Shown piece by piece: positions 1 to 10,700 of a DNA stretch of 15,143 nucleotides. The translations under genes were made by a program, and so were the position numbers. The DNA is from CAYOBW01 sp964402115 (GTDB lineage Bacteria; Verrucomicrobiota; Kiritimatiellia; UBA8416; CAYOBW01). Under the pieces are notes generated by a model. The model ran no database searches and was not told the DNA's origin. It saw only the letters and a program-made list of their open reading frames with translations. The first letter of the stretch is position 1, and each line of letters opens with the position of its first letter. Location: contig CAYOBW010000172.1 in NCBI GenBank assembly GCA_964402115.1, positions 1-15,143 of the forward strand, in the 5' to 3' direction.

Positions 1-359
1 GACCACACCGTGACACCACGGGCTTGGCGCCCGCGGCTACCGCTGCGGCTGACAGACGGGAGGCAGATCGCGCGCTCCTGCCCTCCCCGTAGCCGCCGAC
101 GCGAGGAGGCGGACCGGCCATGACACATGCCGGCGGGATGACGCGCGGCATAACGGCGGAGGACCGCCGTCTCCAGCCGGTGGTCCCGCATGCCGTCTCT
201 TCCCGCCGACAATGGATCGCCCTGGAGCCGGCGGTCCTCCGCCGGTAGACCACGCCGTGACGCCACGGGCTTGGCGCCCGCGGCTACCACTGCGGCTGAC
301 AGACGGGAGGCAGATCGCGCGCTCCTGCCCTCCCCGTGGCCGCCGACGTAAGGAGGCGG
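1..359. repeat. Pair of 112-bp direct repeats, 247 bp apart
   Basis: Copy 1 covers 1-112 and copy 2 covers 248-359. By eye they differ at six positions, all transitions (about 95% identity). Each copy ends in a short hairpin of the GTAG family described in the other repeat entries. Copy 1 touches the window edge, so the unit may extend further left. The stretch has no convincing gene on either strand, and it lies directly downstream of the stop codon of the smaller giant protein. It looks like intergenic repetitive DNA. No transposase or insertion-sequence ends are visible. Confidence 0.85.
154..244. repeat. Imperfect inverted repeat, 23-bp arms
   Basis: The arms are 154-176 and 222-244, with one mismatch and a loop of about 45 nt. 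The inner 16 bp of each arm (154-169 and 229-244) are exact reverse complements. Each 16-mer is itself a small hairpin: a CGGCGG/CCGCCG stem around AGGA on the left and TCCT on the right. The structure sits between the two 112-bp direct repeats. It could form an extended hairpin in RNA read through from the upstream gene, or it could be a palindromic mobile relic. No U-tract follows on either strand, so it is not a canonical intrinsic terminator. Confidence 0.75.
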
Positions 360-373
360 GGGGAGGCCGGCGG

Positions 374-3300
374 CTACCGCAAGATCAGAACCATGCCACG
401 TTCCGTGTACTGGGTCGTCAGCCGGTAGCGCGTGGCGAGGTAGGCGCCGACCTGCTGCTCTTCTTCATCCGTCAGCACCCGGTTGTAGATGATCAACTCC
501 GCCAAATCGCCGTCCCAGGTCCGGCCAGCCCCCCGGTCGACACTGAGGGCGTTGGCCGTGGCGTTGCCGGTCGTACGCAGGGAGATGACGGCCATGTGGT
601 CGGTGGGCACGGCTGTCGCCTGGCCATTAACCACGAGACCGTCCAGCTTCGTGACGCCATCGCGGACCGCCGCGCTGGTGTTGGGATTCCACATGTACTT
701 CGTCGCGGTCAGGTCGCGATGGAAGTGGTAGATGTCGCCGATGCTCACCGTGCCGAGCAGGAAACGCGGGAAGGTGGCGTCGGCATCCTCGCGCACGACC
801 CAGAACACGGTGCGGATGTCGTCCAGGCGCGTGAAGGTGTAGTAGGTGTTGACCCCGCCGTCGAACCGCACCACGGGCAGCCCGTTGAGCGCGCCCGGCT
901 TGTACGCGGGCACGCCGCCCGCGGCCGCCGTGCCGTGGCGCCCGGCGCCCGAGAGGTCCGGCCACGTGGGCACAACCTGCCCGTCCGCGTAACCGATGAG
1001 TGCGGCGGATACCCACCAGAGACTCATCCCGTTCGTGACCGCCAGCGCCGGCCGCGTGTGCAGCGTCCCCACCGTCGGCGACCAGCCGAAGTCCTGCGCG
1101 TTGGTGGCGTAGTAGCGCGTGTAGTAGGTCGTGTCGGGCTGCAGCCCCGTGCCGGTCAGGCTGATGTTGCCGATCGGCAGATCGGCAGCGCCGACGGACT
1201 GCTGCCACGCGTTGGAGTCCACGCCGCCATTCACCGTGCCGTAGTAGAGGCGGATGACCGCGTTCGACACGGCCAGGTTGCCGTTGACCGCACCCTGCGT
1301 CGCACTCACGAATCCGTTGCCGGTCACGTCGATGACCGGGTAACCGACAGCCATCCCGTAGCGTCTCTGCAGGTACTCGCCCAGTTCGTACTGCTCCGCC
1401 GCGGTCAGCACGCGGTTGTAGATCAGCACCTCGGCCAGGTCGCCCTTGAAGTAGCGATTGTACAGCGACTGGCTCAGCCGGTAGACGAAAGCGGGCGTCG
1501 TAGCGGACAGGGCATGCACGAGGTGCAGCCGGTTGTCGTGCGTGAAGCCGGTTTGCCCGTTGATCCGCATGGCCCCGCCGTTGCTGAAGTCGTTCCCGTC
1601 CGAACTGTTGCCCGTATGTTTCCACGCGGGGGTGGTGTTGAGGCGGATATTCTGCGCATCCGAAGCCTGGCGGCAGAACACCCCGCTCAGCGCCGGCGGC
1701 GCCGGGTCCACCCGGCACACGATCAGGATGCTTTTCGCGGTGACGTTGTTCTGGCCATCCATGTAGTGATTGACGCCGTCGAACCGGATCAGCGCCTGCC
1801 CGTTGGTCACGCCAGGCTTGAAGACCGGCTGATTCGCCACGACCGGCTGGCGGGCGTGGTTCAGGTTGCCCGACCAGTCGGTCAACTGCGAGACACTGCC
1901 GCCGTCGACCACGCCCGCCACGGACGAGGCGTCCAGCCAGAGCTGCAGGCCGTTGGTGACCGAGTGGCCCGGCGTGCGGAAAGCCGCCGTCGCGGGCGCC
2001 CAACTCGTCCCGGCCCCGTTCTGCCCCCGGAAACGATAGTAGTAGGTGGTCAGGGGCGCAAGGTTGGTGACAACGAGGTTCACCGTTGTCGCGGCGGTGT
2101 AGCTGCCGAAGACATGATTCGTGCCCCAGGCCGCCGCATTCGTGCCGCCATCGCTCGGCCCCCAGCAGACCGACAGCGTGACCGGGTCGGACGGCGCATC
2201 GGCCACCAGAGCGCCGTTCAACGTGGCCGCGGTGCGACCCACGCGGGTGGCGGACAGGTTGGCGATGCTTCTTTCGGCGGAAGCCAACCCGTACTTTGCG
2301 CTCAAATACAGCCCCACCGCCTGCTCCTCGGCGTCGGACAGCACGCGGCTGTAGATAATCAGTTCGGCCACGTCGCCCTGCCAGTTGCGTCCCTGGTAAG
2401 CCCGGTCGCGGGAGAGGCTGTTCGCGACGGCGTTCCCGCTCGTGCGGACCGAGAGTACGGCGTGCGTGGTTGGCATGGGCGTCGCCGCGCCATTGATCAC
2501 GGCCCCGTTCAGCTTGGTTATGCCGTCCAGCATCAGCGAGCACCATGCCCGGTCGTTGGCCCAGATATTGCGCCCTCCCGACATGTCACGGTGGAAGTTG
2601 TACGTGGTCGTCGTGTCGCCGAGAACGAAGCAGGTGTTGGTTGTCGCGGCTTCTTCGCGCAGCACCCAGAAGACCGTGCGAATGGTGTTCTTCGCGGGAA
2701 ACGCGTAGTAGTGCGCGAGGGCGCCGTCCATGCGCACGACGGGGCGCCCGCCCACGGCGTTCGTCACGCAAACGCCGCTGTTGTTCGTCGCCTGGTTGGC
2801 GGTGTTGTTGTTGCCCGCGAAGTCGGTCAGCGCGAGGATGGGCAGGCCGTTGGTCACGTTCAGCTGCGAGTCCACGTCGTACCACAGCAGGGGGTCGGCC
2901 GCACTCGCCGGCAGGTCGTGCTTCCCGTAGGCCGTCGCCACCATGCCGTATTTCTCCGCCAGGTAACGCCCCACCCGCCGCCGCTCCGCCGTTGTCAGAG
3001 CGCGGTTGTAGATGAGCATCTCGGCCACGTCGCCCTGGTAGCCCGTGCCCACGAGGAGGGACTTGCCGGCGGGATTGAACGTGCCGGCGGTGGCGTCAGC
3101 CGCGATCAGCGTGCCGTTGCGATAGGCCCTCTGCCCCACGCCGCTGCCGTTCCAGTAGCACATCAGGGCGAGCGTGAGCGTCTGGTTGTTGGGCCACTGC
3201 AGCCGCCCGGTGGTGTTGATGTTGCCGAAGTCGAAGTAGCTGTTGCCGTTGCCGTAGCTGTAGTGCGCGAGAAAACGGTTGGCCCCGTCATCGGGGACCG

Positions 3301-4476
3301 CGTAGTAGATCTGGTTGGCGGTTATCGCGTCGGCCCTGGTCACAAAGAAGACCGTCGTCTCGGCGGACGGCCAGCCGGCGAGCAGGGGGCCGAAGTCCAA
3401 AGAGTCGTTGCCGTCGAAGCTGACCACGGGCTTACCGCCGAACCCGTTGGTGACGTACGTGGGCCGCGCCGCAGCCGCGCCCTGGTAGCCGGCGTAGTAG
3501 TCGGCGCCGCGCGAGCCCCAGTTGGTGACCGCCATGCCGTCAGCCAGTTTCAGGTCGTCGGCCTTGACCCAGAGCGCCAGGCCGGGGACCGCGGCCGGCG
3601 CCGCGGGGGGCGTCTCGTACGCCGTGTCCAAGCCCCACTTCTGCTCCAGGTAGACGCCCACGGCGTTGCGTTCGGCCACCGTCAGCACGCGGTCGAAGAT
3701 GAGCAACTCGGCCAGGTCACCCTTGAAGTAGCGGTTGTAGGCCGTCTGGCTGAGCCGGTAGCGGAAGGCAACCGGGGCGGGCGCTTCCTCCAGCAGGATG
3801 TGATAGCGGTTCGTGTGCGTGAAATCAGCCAGGCCGTTGATGAACACGCGGCCGTTGTTGCAGAAGTCGGCGTTGTTCGCGCCGAGGCGCGGTGCGCGCC
3901 ACGCGACGACCGAGTGCGAGCGAATGTTGTTCGTGTCGGCGCCGCCGGTCTGGGCCAGCAGGCCGGCGAGCACGATCGCGGTGGGGTCCAGGCGGCAAAC
4001 TGCCATGATCGTGCGGCTGGTCACGGCAGCGGCCGTCCCGTCCAGGTAGTCGTCCGCGCCGTCGAAGCGCACGACCGGCCGGCCGTTCAGGGCATTGGTC
4101 ACATACAGCGGCTGGAGGGTGGCGTTCGCCTGCGCGGCGTCGTTGGCGCGGCCCGAACGATCGGACCAGGCCGCTACGGCCGCGCCATGCGCCAGCCCCG
4201 TGATGGCGTCCGCATCGAGCCAGAGGGTCAGCCCGTTGGTGACGGGCAAGTCGCCGCGCGCAGAGGCGGNNNNNNNNNNNNNNNNNNNNNNNNNNNNNNN
4301 NNNNNNNNNNNNNNNNNNNNNNNNNNNNNNNNNNNNNNNNNNNNNNNNNNNNNNNNNNNNNNNNNNNNNTCGAGCCAGAGGGTCAGCCCGTTGGTGACGG
4401 GCAAGTCGCCGCGCGCAGAGGCGGTGAAGAGAAGAACCAGGCTGAAGCCCGCCATCGCACATGACAAACGCCGCAT
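374..4476 (-). CDS. Giant secreted LamG/FN3 repeat protein (1315 aa after gap correction)
   Basis: Role: probably an exported glycan-binding or adhesive protein; the ligand is unknown and no enzyme domain is visible. The start at 4476 is chosen because AAGGAG lies 5 nt upstream and the protein opens with a signal peptide (MRRLSCAMAGFSLVLLFTAS, likely cut near residues 21-23). Removing one 55-bp duplicate plus 100 Ns (155 bp) restores one continuous frame of exactly 1316 codons. Modules in order, by approximate residue: LamG class A 28-235, class B 247-465, class D 476-680, FN3-like 686-784, LamG A 786-994, FN3-like 997-1090, LamG D 1093-1303. Most LamG modules open with a GLxLWLDA-like strand and close with KGDLAEVLIYNRVLT followed by a YL..KYGL helix. 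The C-terminus is the short tail GMVLILR; no PEP-CTERM or LPXTG signal is seen. It lies 245 bp downstream of a larger paralogue on the same strand. Domain calls are by eye; the exact ligand role is inference. Confidence 0.92.
4215..4424. other. False assembly gap: 55-bp identical overlap flanking 100 Ns
   Basis: Positions 4215-4269 and 4370-4424 are identical over 55 bp and abut the N run (4270-4369, exactly 100 Ns) on both sides. This is what results when two contigs sharing a k-mer-length overlap are joined with a fixed-size gap instead of being merged. Collapsing the duplicate removes 155 bp. It makes the signal peptide at 4476 run in frame into the downstream LamG module (...TLWL + DADAITGL), and the gene length becomes divisible by three. 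No sequence is therefore likely to be missing. Uncorrected, the gap shifts the reading frame and creates a false start at 4672. Confidence 0.93.
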
Positions 4477-4481
4477 ACTCG

Positions 4482-4487
4482 CTCCTT
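4482..4487 (-). promoter_or_regulatory. Shine-Dalgarno of the 1315-aa gene
   Basis: AAGGAG on the minus strand, 5 nt before the ATG at 4474-4476. It settles the start: the alternative upstream ATG at 4672 lies in repeat DNA, would add low-complexity sequence before the signal peptide, and is in frame with the rest of the gene only because of the false gap. Confidence 0.85.
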
Positions 4488-4493
4488 CTCTTC

Positions 4494-4721
4494 GTAGCCG
4501 CCGAGGTAACGAGGCGGGCCGGCCGTTTCACGATCCCGTCCCCCTCCTCACGTCGGGGGCTACGAGGAATCCCGTCCAATCCCCCAGTAGCTGCCGCCGT
4601 AAGGCGGCGGACCGACCGCTTCGCGATCCCGTCCCCCTCCTCACGTCGGGGGCTATGAGGAATCCCGCCCAATCCCCCAGTAGCTGCCGCCGTAAGGCGG
4701 CGGACGCACCCCTTCGCGATC
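4494..4721. repeat. 93-bp tandem repeat with alternating hairpins between the two genes
   Basis: Two nearly full units start at 4531 and 4624 (period 93). Partial copies lie before 4531 and at 4717-4720, where the array meets the stop codon of the upstream gene. Each unit carries a C5/G5 hairpin with a 10-nt loop (4540-4559 and 4633-4652) and a GCCGCC/GGCGGC hairpin with a GTAA tetraloop (4593-4608 and 4686-4701). A related hairpin lies at 4498-4517. No T-tract follows, so intrinsic termination is not supported. The array might stabilise transcript ends or set the relative expression of the two genes. No gene is visible in these bases. Confidence 0.8.
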
Positions 4722-7700
4722 TTACCGGAACATGAACACCGTCGGCTGGATGCTGTACTTGCCTTGCAGGTACTGACCCACGGACGTCACCTGCTCGTCG
4801 GTGAGGGCGCGGTTGTAGATGATCAACTCCGCCAGGTCGCCCCTCCAGGTGCGGCCACCGATGTTCCGGTCCTTCACGAACCGGTTGGCCGCCACCGGGC
4901 CCGTTGTCTCGACCGAGACGAGCGCGTACTGCTTCGGCTTCTGCGTGAGCACCCCGTTCACCGGCGTGCCGTTGAGCCTGGTCTTGCCGTTCAAGATGAA
5001 TGGGCTCGCATGCGTCCCGTGCCAAATCTCGCCGTTGTCGCCTGCATGGAAATGATACGTGTCACCCCCGGCATCGCCGTTGCCCAGCAGGAAGCGCGGG
5101 CCGCCCGTGGCGTTGTAGTCCTCGCGCAGCACCCAGAAGACCGTCCGGATATCGTTGATGCGGTTGAACGTGTAGTACGTCGCGTCGGCGCCGTCGAACC
5201 GCACCACCGGCTTTCCGTGCAGCTGGTTGAGCTTGTAGAGCGGATTGCCCGTGCTGCCCTTGGCAAAATCGTTCGCGTTGCCGGCCAGGTTGTACCACGT
5301 GCTGACGGCAGCGCCGTCGGCGAGGCCATCGATCGCGTCGGCGTCGACCCAGAGGACGGGGTCGGCGGCCGCGGCCGGCAGGCTGTTCTTCGGGTAGGCC
5401 GCGTTCACCGCGTACTTCGCGGAGAGATAGCGCCCCACCGTCCGGTGTTCGTCTGCCGTCAGTTCGCGGTTGTAGACGATAACCTCGGCGATATCGCCCT
5501 GCAACACCCCGCCGAGCATCAGGGTCTTGCCGGTCGGGTTGAAGCTCGAGCCGCCCGCCTTCGTCGCCTTCAGCGCGCCGTTCCGGCGGATGTTCATGCC
5601 CGCCGCCGTGCGATCGAACATCCAGATGTTCCACCCGGTCCCGCCGTCGTAACCGTACTGCAGGCGTCCGGGGCCGGCGCTGTCGCCAAAGTCCCAGTAG
5701 ACGGTGTTGGCCCACGGCAGGTGGAACTGGAAGCGGTTGTTGTCGGCATTTGCCTGTCCGGAAACCGGGTAGTTGTTCTGCCCCGTGTTGTCGTTCTGCT
5801 GCACGATGAAGAGCGTGCATTGCGTGGTGGGCCAGGTGCCCGGCAAGGTTCCGGAATTCAGCGTTTGGCTGCCGCCAAAGCTGACCGTCGCCAGGCCGTT
5901 CAAGTTGCCGTTCACAATAGTCGGCCGGGACCCCGGGGTGAGCTGCTTGACATCGAGCCGGTTGTTCGTCAGATCGCGCCAGGTCTTGACGGGCGTGCCG
6001 TTGGACTGTTTGAGCACCCGGGCATCGAGCCAGAGCTGCAGGCCGCTGGTCACCGAAACGGGCAGCGTCTCGAACACGGCAGCCGTTTCGCTCCACACCT
6101 GTCCGGTCGTGTTGCTGCAGTAGTAGCGGTAGTAGTAGACCGTACCCTGAGACAACCCGATCACCGGCGCAGCCAAGTCCGTCGGCGCCGTGTAAGGCGC
6201 AGCAAACGTGTACGACGACTGCCAGCTGTGCGTCGCCCCGCCGTCCACCGTGCCGTAGAACACCTTGACGACGGTGCTCAGGCCATCGTCCGCGTCGTTC
6301 AGGCGGCCGTTGAGCGTAGCCGTGGTTTGCGCGATGTCCATGGCGCCATTGCGATTGTCCACCTTGCCGTACTCGGTGGTCAGGCTGTACTTCTTCTCCA
6401 GGTAGTACCCGACCCGCGCGATTTCCGAGTCCGACAGGGCGCGGTTGTAAACCAGGAACTCGGCCAGGTCGCCATCCCAGCAGCGGGCACCGATCGACCG
6501 GTCGTTCATCAGCCGGCTGCCGTTGCAGTTGCCCGTGGTGCGCACGGCCAGGATGGAAGCCGCCGTCGGCATGGTCGTGACCGTACCATTCACCTCAACG
6601 CCGTCCACCGTCGTGAACCCGCCGAGCACGTTGCCGCTGGCGTTGCCGCCGTCCCACATCATCTTCGAACCGCCGCGGTGGAAGTGCCAGGTATCGTTAT
6701 CGCCCAGCAGAAACCGAGTCGTGGCCGTCGCGTCGCTGTCTTCCTTGATCACCCAGAAGACCGTCCGGATATCACCCCGCTCGGTGAAGTTGTACCAGCA
6801 GTCGTCGTTGCCGGTGAACCGTACGACCGGCTTGCCGCCGAAGAGGGCGGGTGCGTTGGTGCGGAAGGTCGGGTAGTTGGCCGTGGCCTGGCTTGCCCCG
6901 TTCTGGTTGTTGCCGGAGAAGTCGAACAGCGTGCCAACCGTCTGCCCCTGGACCATGTTGGCATGCGAATCGAGGTCATACCACACCACCGGATCCTGCG
7001 TGCCCGCCGGCAGGTCGTACTTGCCGTAGGCCGCCGCCAGCCCGTACTTACCCATCAGGTAGCGCCCCACCTCGCGCCGCTCGTCCTTGGTCAGCGTGCG
7101 GTTGTAGATGATCACTTCCGCCAGGTCGCCCTTGAACCAGCGGCTGTACTGGTCCTGGCTGAGGCGATACTGGAACGCCGTCGCGCTCGACGCCACCTCC
7201 TCAAGAATGTGGTAGGCGTTGTTGTGCGTATAGGCAAGGCCGCCGTTGACGCAAACGCTGCCGCTGTTGCAGAAATCGCCGGAATTGGCGCCGTTCGCCG
7301 GCGCGCGCCAAGTCGGGTTGGTGTCGCCGAGCCGGACATTCTTGGCGTCGGCCCCCTTCTGGGAGAAGACACCGGAGAGCGTGGGGGCCGTGGCCTCAAC
7401 CTTCAGCACCATGAAGATGGTCTGCGCCGTCAGGTTCGCCCCCGGCCCGTCCAGGTAGTCGTTGCTCCCGTCGAAGCGCACGACCGGTTTGGCGCCCAGA
7501 CCGGCGATGCTGTTGTACAAAGCCGGCCTGTTCGCCGCCGTCCCCTGCGAGGCATCGTTGCCGCTGCCGGAGAGGTCGGGCCAGTTCCCCACCGCCGTCG
7601 CATCGGCCACGCCCTGGAAGTACGAGGCGTCGAGCCACAGCACCATGCCGCTGTTGACGGTGGAGAACTTGGTCTCGAACCGCGCGGCCGACTCGGCCCA

Positions 7701-10700
7701 CACCCAGCCGCTGACCGCGTTGGAGACCGCCATGCGGTAGTAGTAGTGCGTGGCCGGGGCCAGGCCGGAGAGCAGCGTGGCCACCGTCTGCGGCGCTGCG
7801 ATCGTGGCGACCGTGTTCGTCCGCTGCCACGTGCCCGGCGCGGCGCCGCCGTCGGCCGTGCCGTAGAACACCTTCACCAGCGTGCTCTCGCCGCCGTCCG
7901 TCGTGTACACCCTGCCGTTGACCGTGGCGGTCGACATGTCGACGCCCGTGGCCCCGCCGCTGTTGTCCACGCGCGCGTAGGAGGTGCTCAGGCCGTACTT
8001 GTTCTCCAGGTAGACGCCGATCTCGGCCTGGTCCGCGGACGTGAGCGTGCCGTTGAAGACGATGATTTCCGCGAAGTCCCCCAGGAAGTTGTTGCCCACG
8101 GTGGTCAGGGCCGAGAGCGTGCTCCCGTTGGCCGACGTGCCGATCGAGACGCCGTTGATCCAGAACTGGTAGTTGGCCGCGATGGTCTGGAGATAGTTGA
8201 CGGCAAACTGCTTGGACGAGATCGCGGAATCGATCCGGACCGCGCCGCCCGACCGGGTGAGGCAGAACATGCCCGTGTCCGTTGTCGTGTGCAGGTCATT
8301 GTTCAACGCCAGCGTCCACGCTGTCTGGCTGGCGTCCTGTTTGTGCACGAGCACGATGGTCTTGCCCATCGGGTCCAGGCTGGCCAGGCTCAGGGTCTTG
8401 CCGGATGCGTTGCGCACGACAGGCTTGCCGCCGACCACGCCAGTTACGTATTGCGGGCGACTGCCCGGCGTGACCTGCGTCGCGTGACGGCCGTTGCCGG
8501 ACAGGTCAGGCCAGGTTTCCACGGTCTGACCGTTCGACAGCCCCTGGATCGCGTCCGCCGCGAGCCAGAGCGAGACATCCGCGGAGGGCAGCTGGAAGTC
8601 GGTCTTGAAGGTCGACGCCAGCGGCGCCCAGACACTGCCCGAAATGGAGTTGCTGACGTAGAAGCGGTAGTAGTACGTGCGCCCGCCCTTGAGCCCCGCA
8701 ACGGCCTGCGCCACGGTCTGCGGCGTGGTGACGGTGGCCACGTCCGCCGTGTTCTGCCACGTGCCGAACGCGGCGCCGCCGTCCGCCAGGCCCCAGCAGA
8801 CCTTGACGACCGTCGATGTGCCGTTGTCCGTGTAGTTCACGCGCCCGTTCAACGTCACCGAGGTGGACGTGATGGCCGTCGCGCCGTCGGCGTTGTCCAC
8901 GCGCGCGTAGCCCGTGCCGAGGCCGTACTTCTGTCGCAGGTAGTAGCCCACCTCCCCGCGTTCGACAGCCGTCAGGACGCGGTTGTAGATGAGCACTTCC
9001 GCGAGGTCGCCCTTGAAGTAGCGGCTCATGAAGTCCTGACTTAGCCGATACTGGATCGCCCCGCTGCCGACAGCGACGTTTTCCAGGATGTGGTACTGAT
9101 TGTCGTGGGTGAAGCCCGCGCTGCCATTCACGTACGACAGCCCGTTGTAACTGAAGTCAGCCGAGTTCGCGGCGTTGCCTGGGGCATTCCACGTGGTGGG
9201 TGTCAGCGCCCGGATGTTCCACGCGTCCGCGCCCTTCTGCGCGAACACGCCAGCCAGTCCAGCCGCGGAGGCATCCAGCTTCGAGACCACAAAGATGGTC
9301 CGCGCGGTCAGGTTGACACCCGGCCCGTCCATGCGGTCGTCCGTCCCGTCGAAGCGCACCACCGGATTGCCATTAAGCTGGTTGGCGAAGAACAGCGGCT
9401 GCAGCGTGCCGGTGCCCTGCGTGGCGTGCTGGCTGTTGCCGGAGAGGTCGGTCCAAGTCGAGACCGTCGCACCGTCCGCCGCGCCGCGCAGGTAGTCGGC
9501 GTCGAGCCAGAGCTGCAGGCCGCTGGTGACGGAGGAGGCCTGCGTCTCGAAACGCACGGCCGTCTCGGCCCAGACGCTGCCGCTGACCACGTTCGACGCG
9601 TACATGCGGTAGAAGTAGGTCCGCCCCGGCAGGAGGCCGCTGAAGGCCTGTGCAACAGCCTGCGGCGCCGTGATCGTCGTGATGGTATTCGTCCGGTCCC
9701 ACGCGCCCGCAGCGGCGCCGCCGTCGTTCCGGCCCCAGAACACCTTCACGACGGTGTCCTCGCCGCCGTCGGTCGTGTAGACCCGGCCGTTGAGCGTGGC
9801 GGCAATCGGCGTGATCCCCGCCGCCCCGCCGCTGTTGTCCACGCGGGCGTACGGCGTGCTGAGCCCGTACTTGCTCTCGAGATAGATGCCGATCTCCGCC
9901 TGCTCGTTGGCGCTCAGCGCGCCGTTGAAGATGAGCACTTCGGCGATGTCGCCCTGCAGGGCGTTGCCGACGTCCAGCGACTTGCCCGCAGGGTTGAAGG
10001 TCGAGGTGGCGCCGGCTTTGCTTGCCTTCTGCACACCATTGCGGTGAATCGTCATGCTCACGCCGGCTTCGACGCGGTAGCCCCAGATATTCCAGGCGGC
10101 CGCCCCGTAGCCACCATCGTAGGGGTACTGTACGCGGCCATTGACGTTGAGGTTGCCGAAGTCCCAGTAGACGGTAACGCCGTTGGGGAGGTGCGAGAGG
10201 AAGCGGTTGTTGCCGTCGTCCGGCTGGGCCACGACGATGTTGCAACTGTGGTTCACGTCATCCTGCGCCACGAGGAACATTGTGGCGCTGGTCGTGGGCC
10301 AGTTGCCGCCGGCGATACTGCCCGTGTTCAGCACCTTGGAACCGTTGAAGCTGACGGCCGGCTTACCGTTCAGCCGCCCGGTGGCAAAGGTCGGCTGGCT
10401 ACCCACCGTGGCTTGAGCCGCATGCCGTCCGTTTCCCGAGAGATCGGTCCAACTGGAAACGTTCTGTCCGTCCGAGACACCGATCAGGGTATCGGCCGCG
10501 AGCCAGAGGGCGACGTCCGCGGACGGCATCTGGAAGTCGGTCTTGAAGACCGCGGTGGACTCGGCCAGCACATTGCCGCACACCACGTTGTTGACCATGA
10601 ACCGGTAGTAGTACGTCCGCCCACCCTTCAGCCCGCTCAGCGCCTGCGACACCGTCTGTGGCGTCGTGATCGTCGTTACGGTGTTCGTGTTCTGCCAGGC

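Noticed and set aside
4477..4672. Extended N-terminus for the smaller protein from an ATG at 4672
   Set aside because: It would translate the tandem hairpin repeat and is in frame with the gene only because the false gap shifts the frame. The signal peptide at 4476 with AAGGAG is far better.
4494..4721. Tandem repeats as a CRISPR array
   Set aside because: The whole 93-bp unit repeats, with no unique spacers between short constant repeats, and there are only about 2.5 copies with no cas genes.
4494..4721. Intrinsic terminators from the GC-rich hairpins
   Set aside because: None of the stems is followed by a T-run on either strand, so factor-independent termination cannot be supported.
212..4735. 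A 1507-aa plus-strand open frame covering the smaller gene
   Set aside because: It is antisense to a protein with a signal peptide and clear modules, runs through the artificial gap, and its translation is Arg/Val/Gly-rich with no recognisable domain. It is an antisense frame left open by GC-rich codon use.
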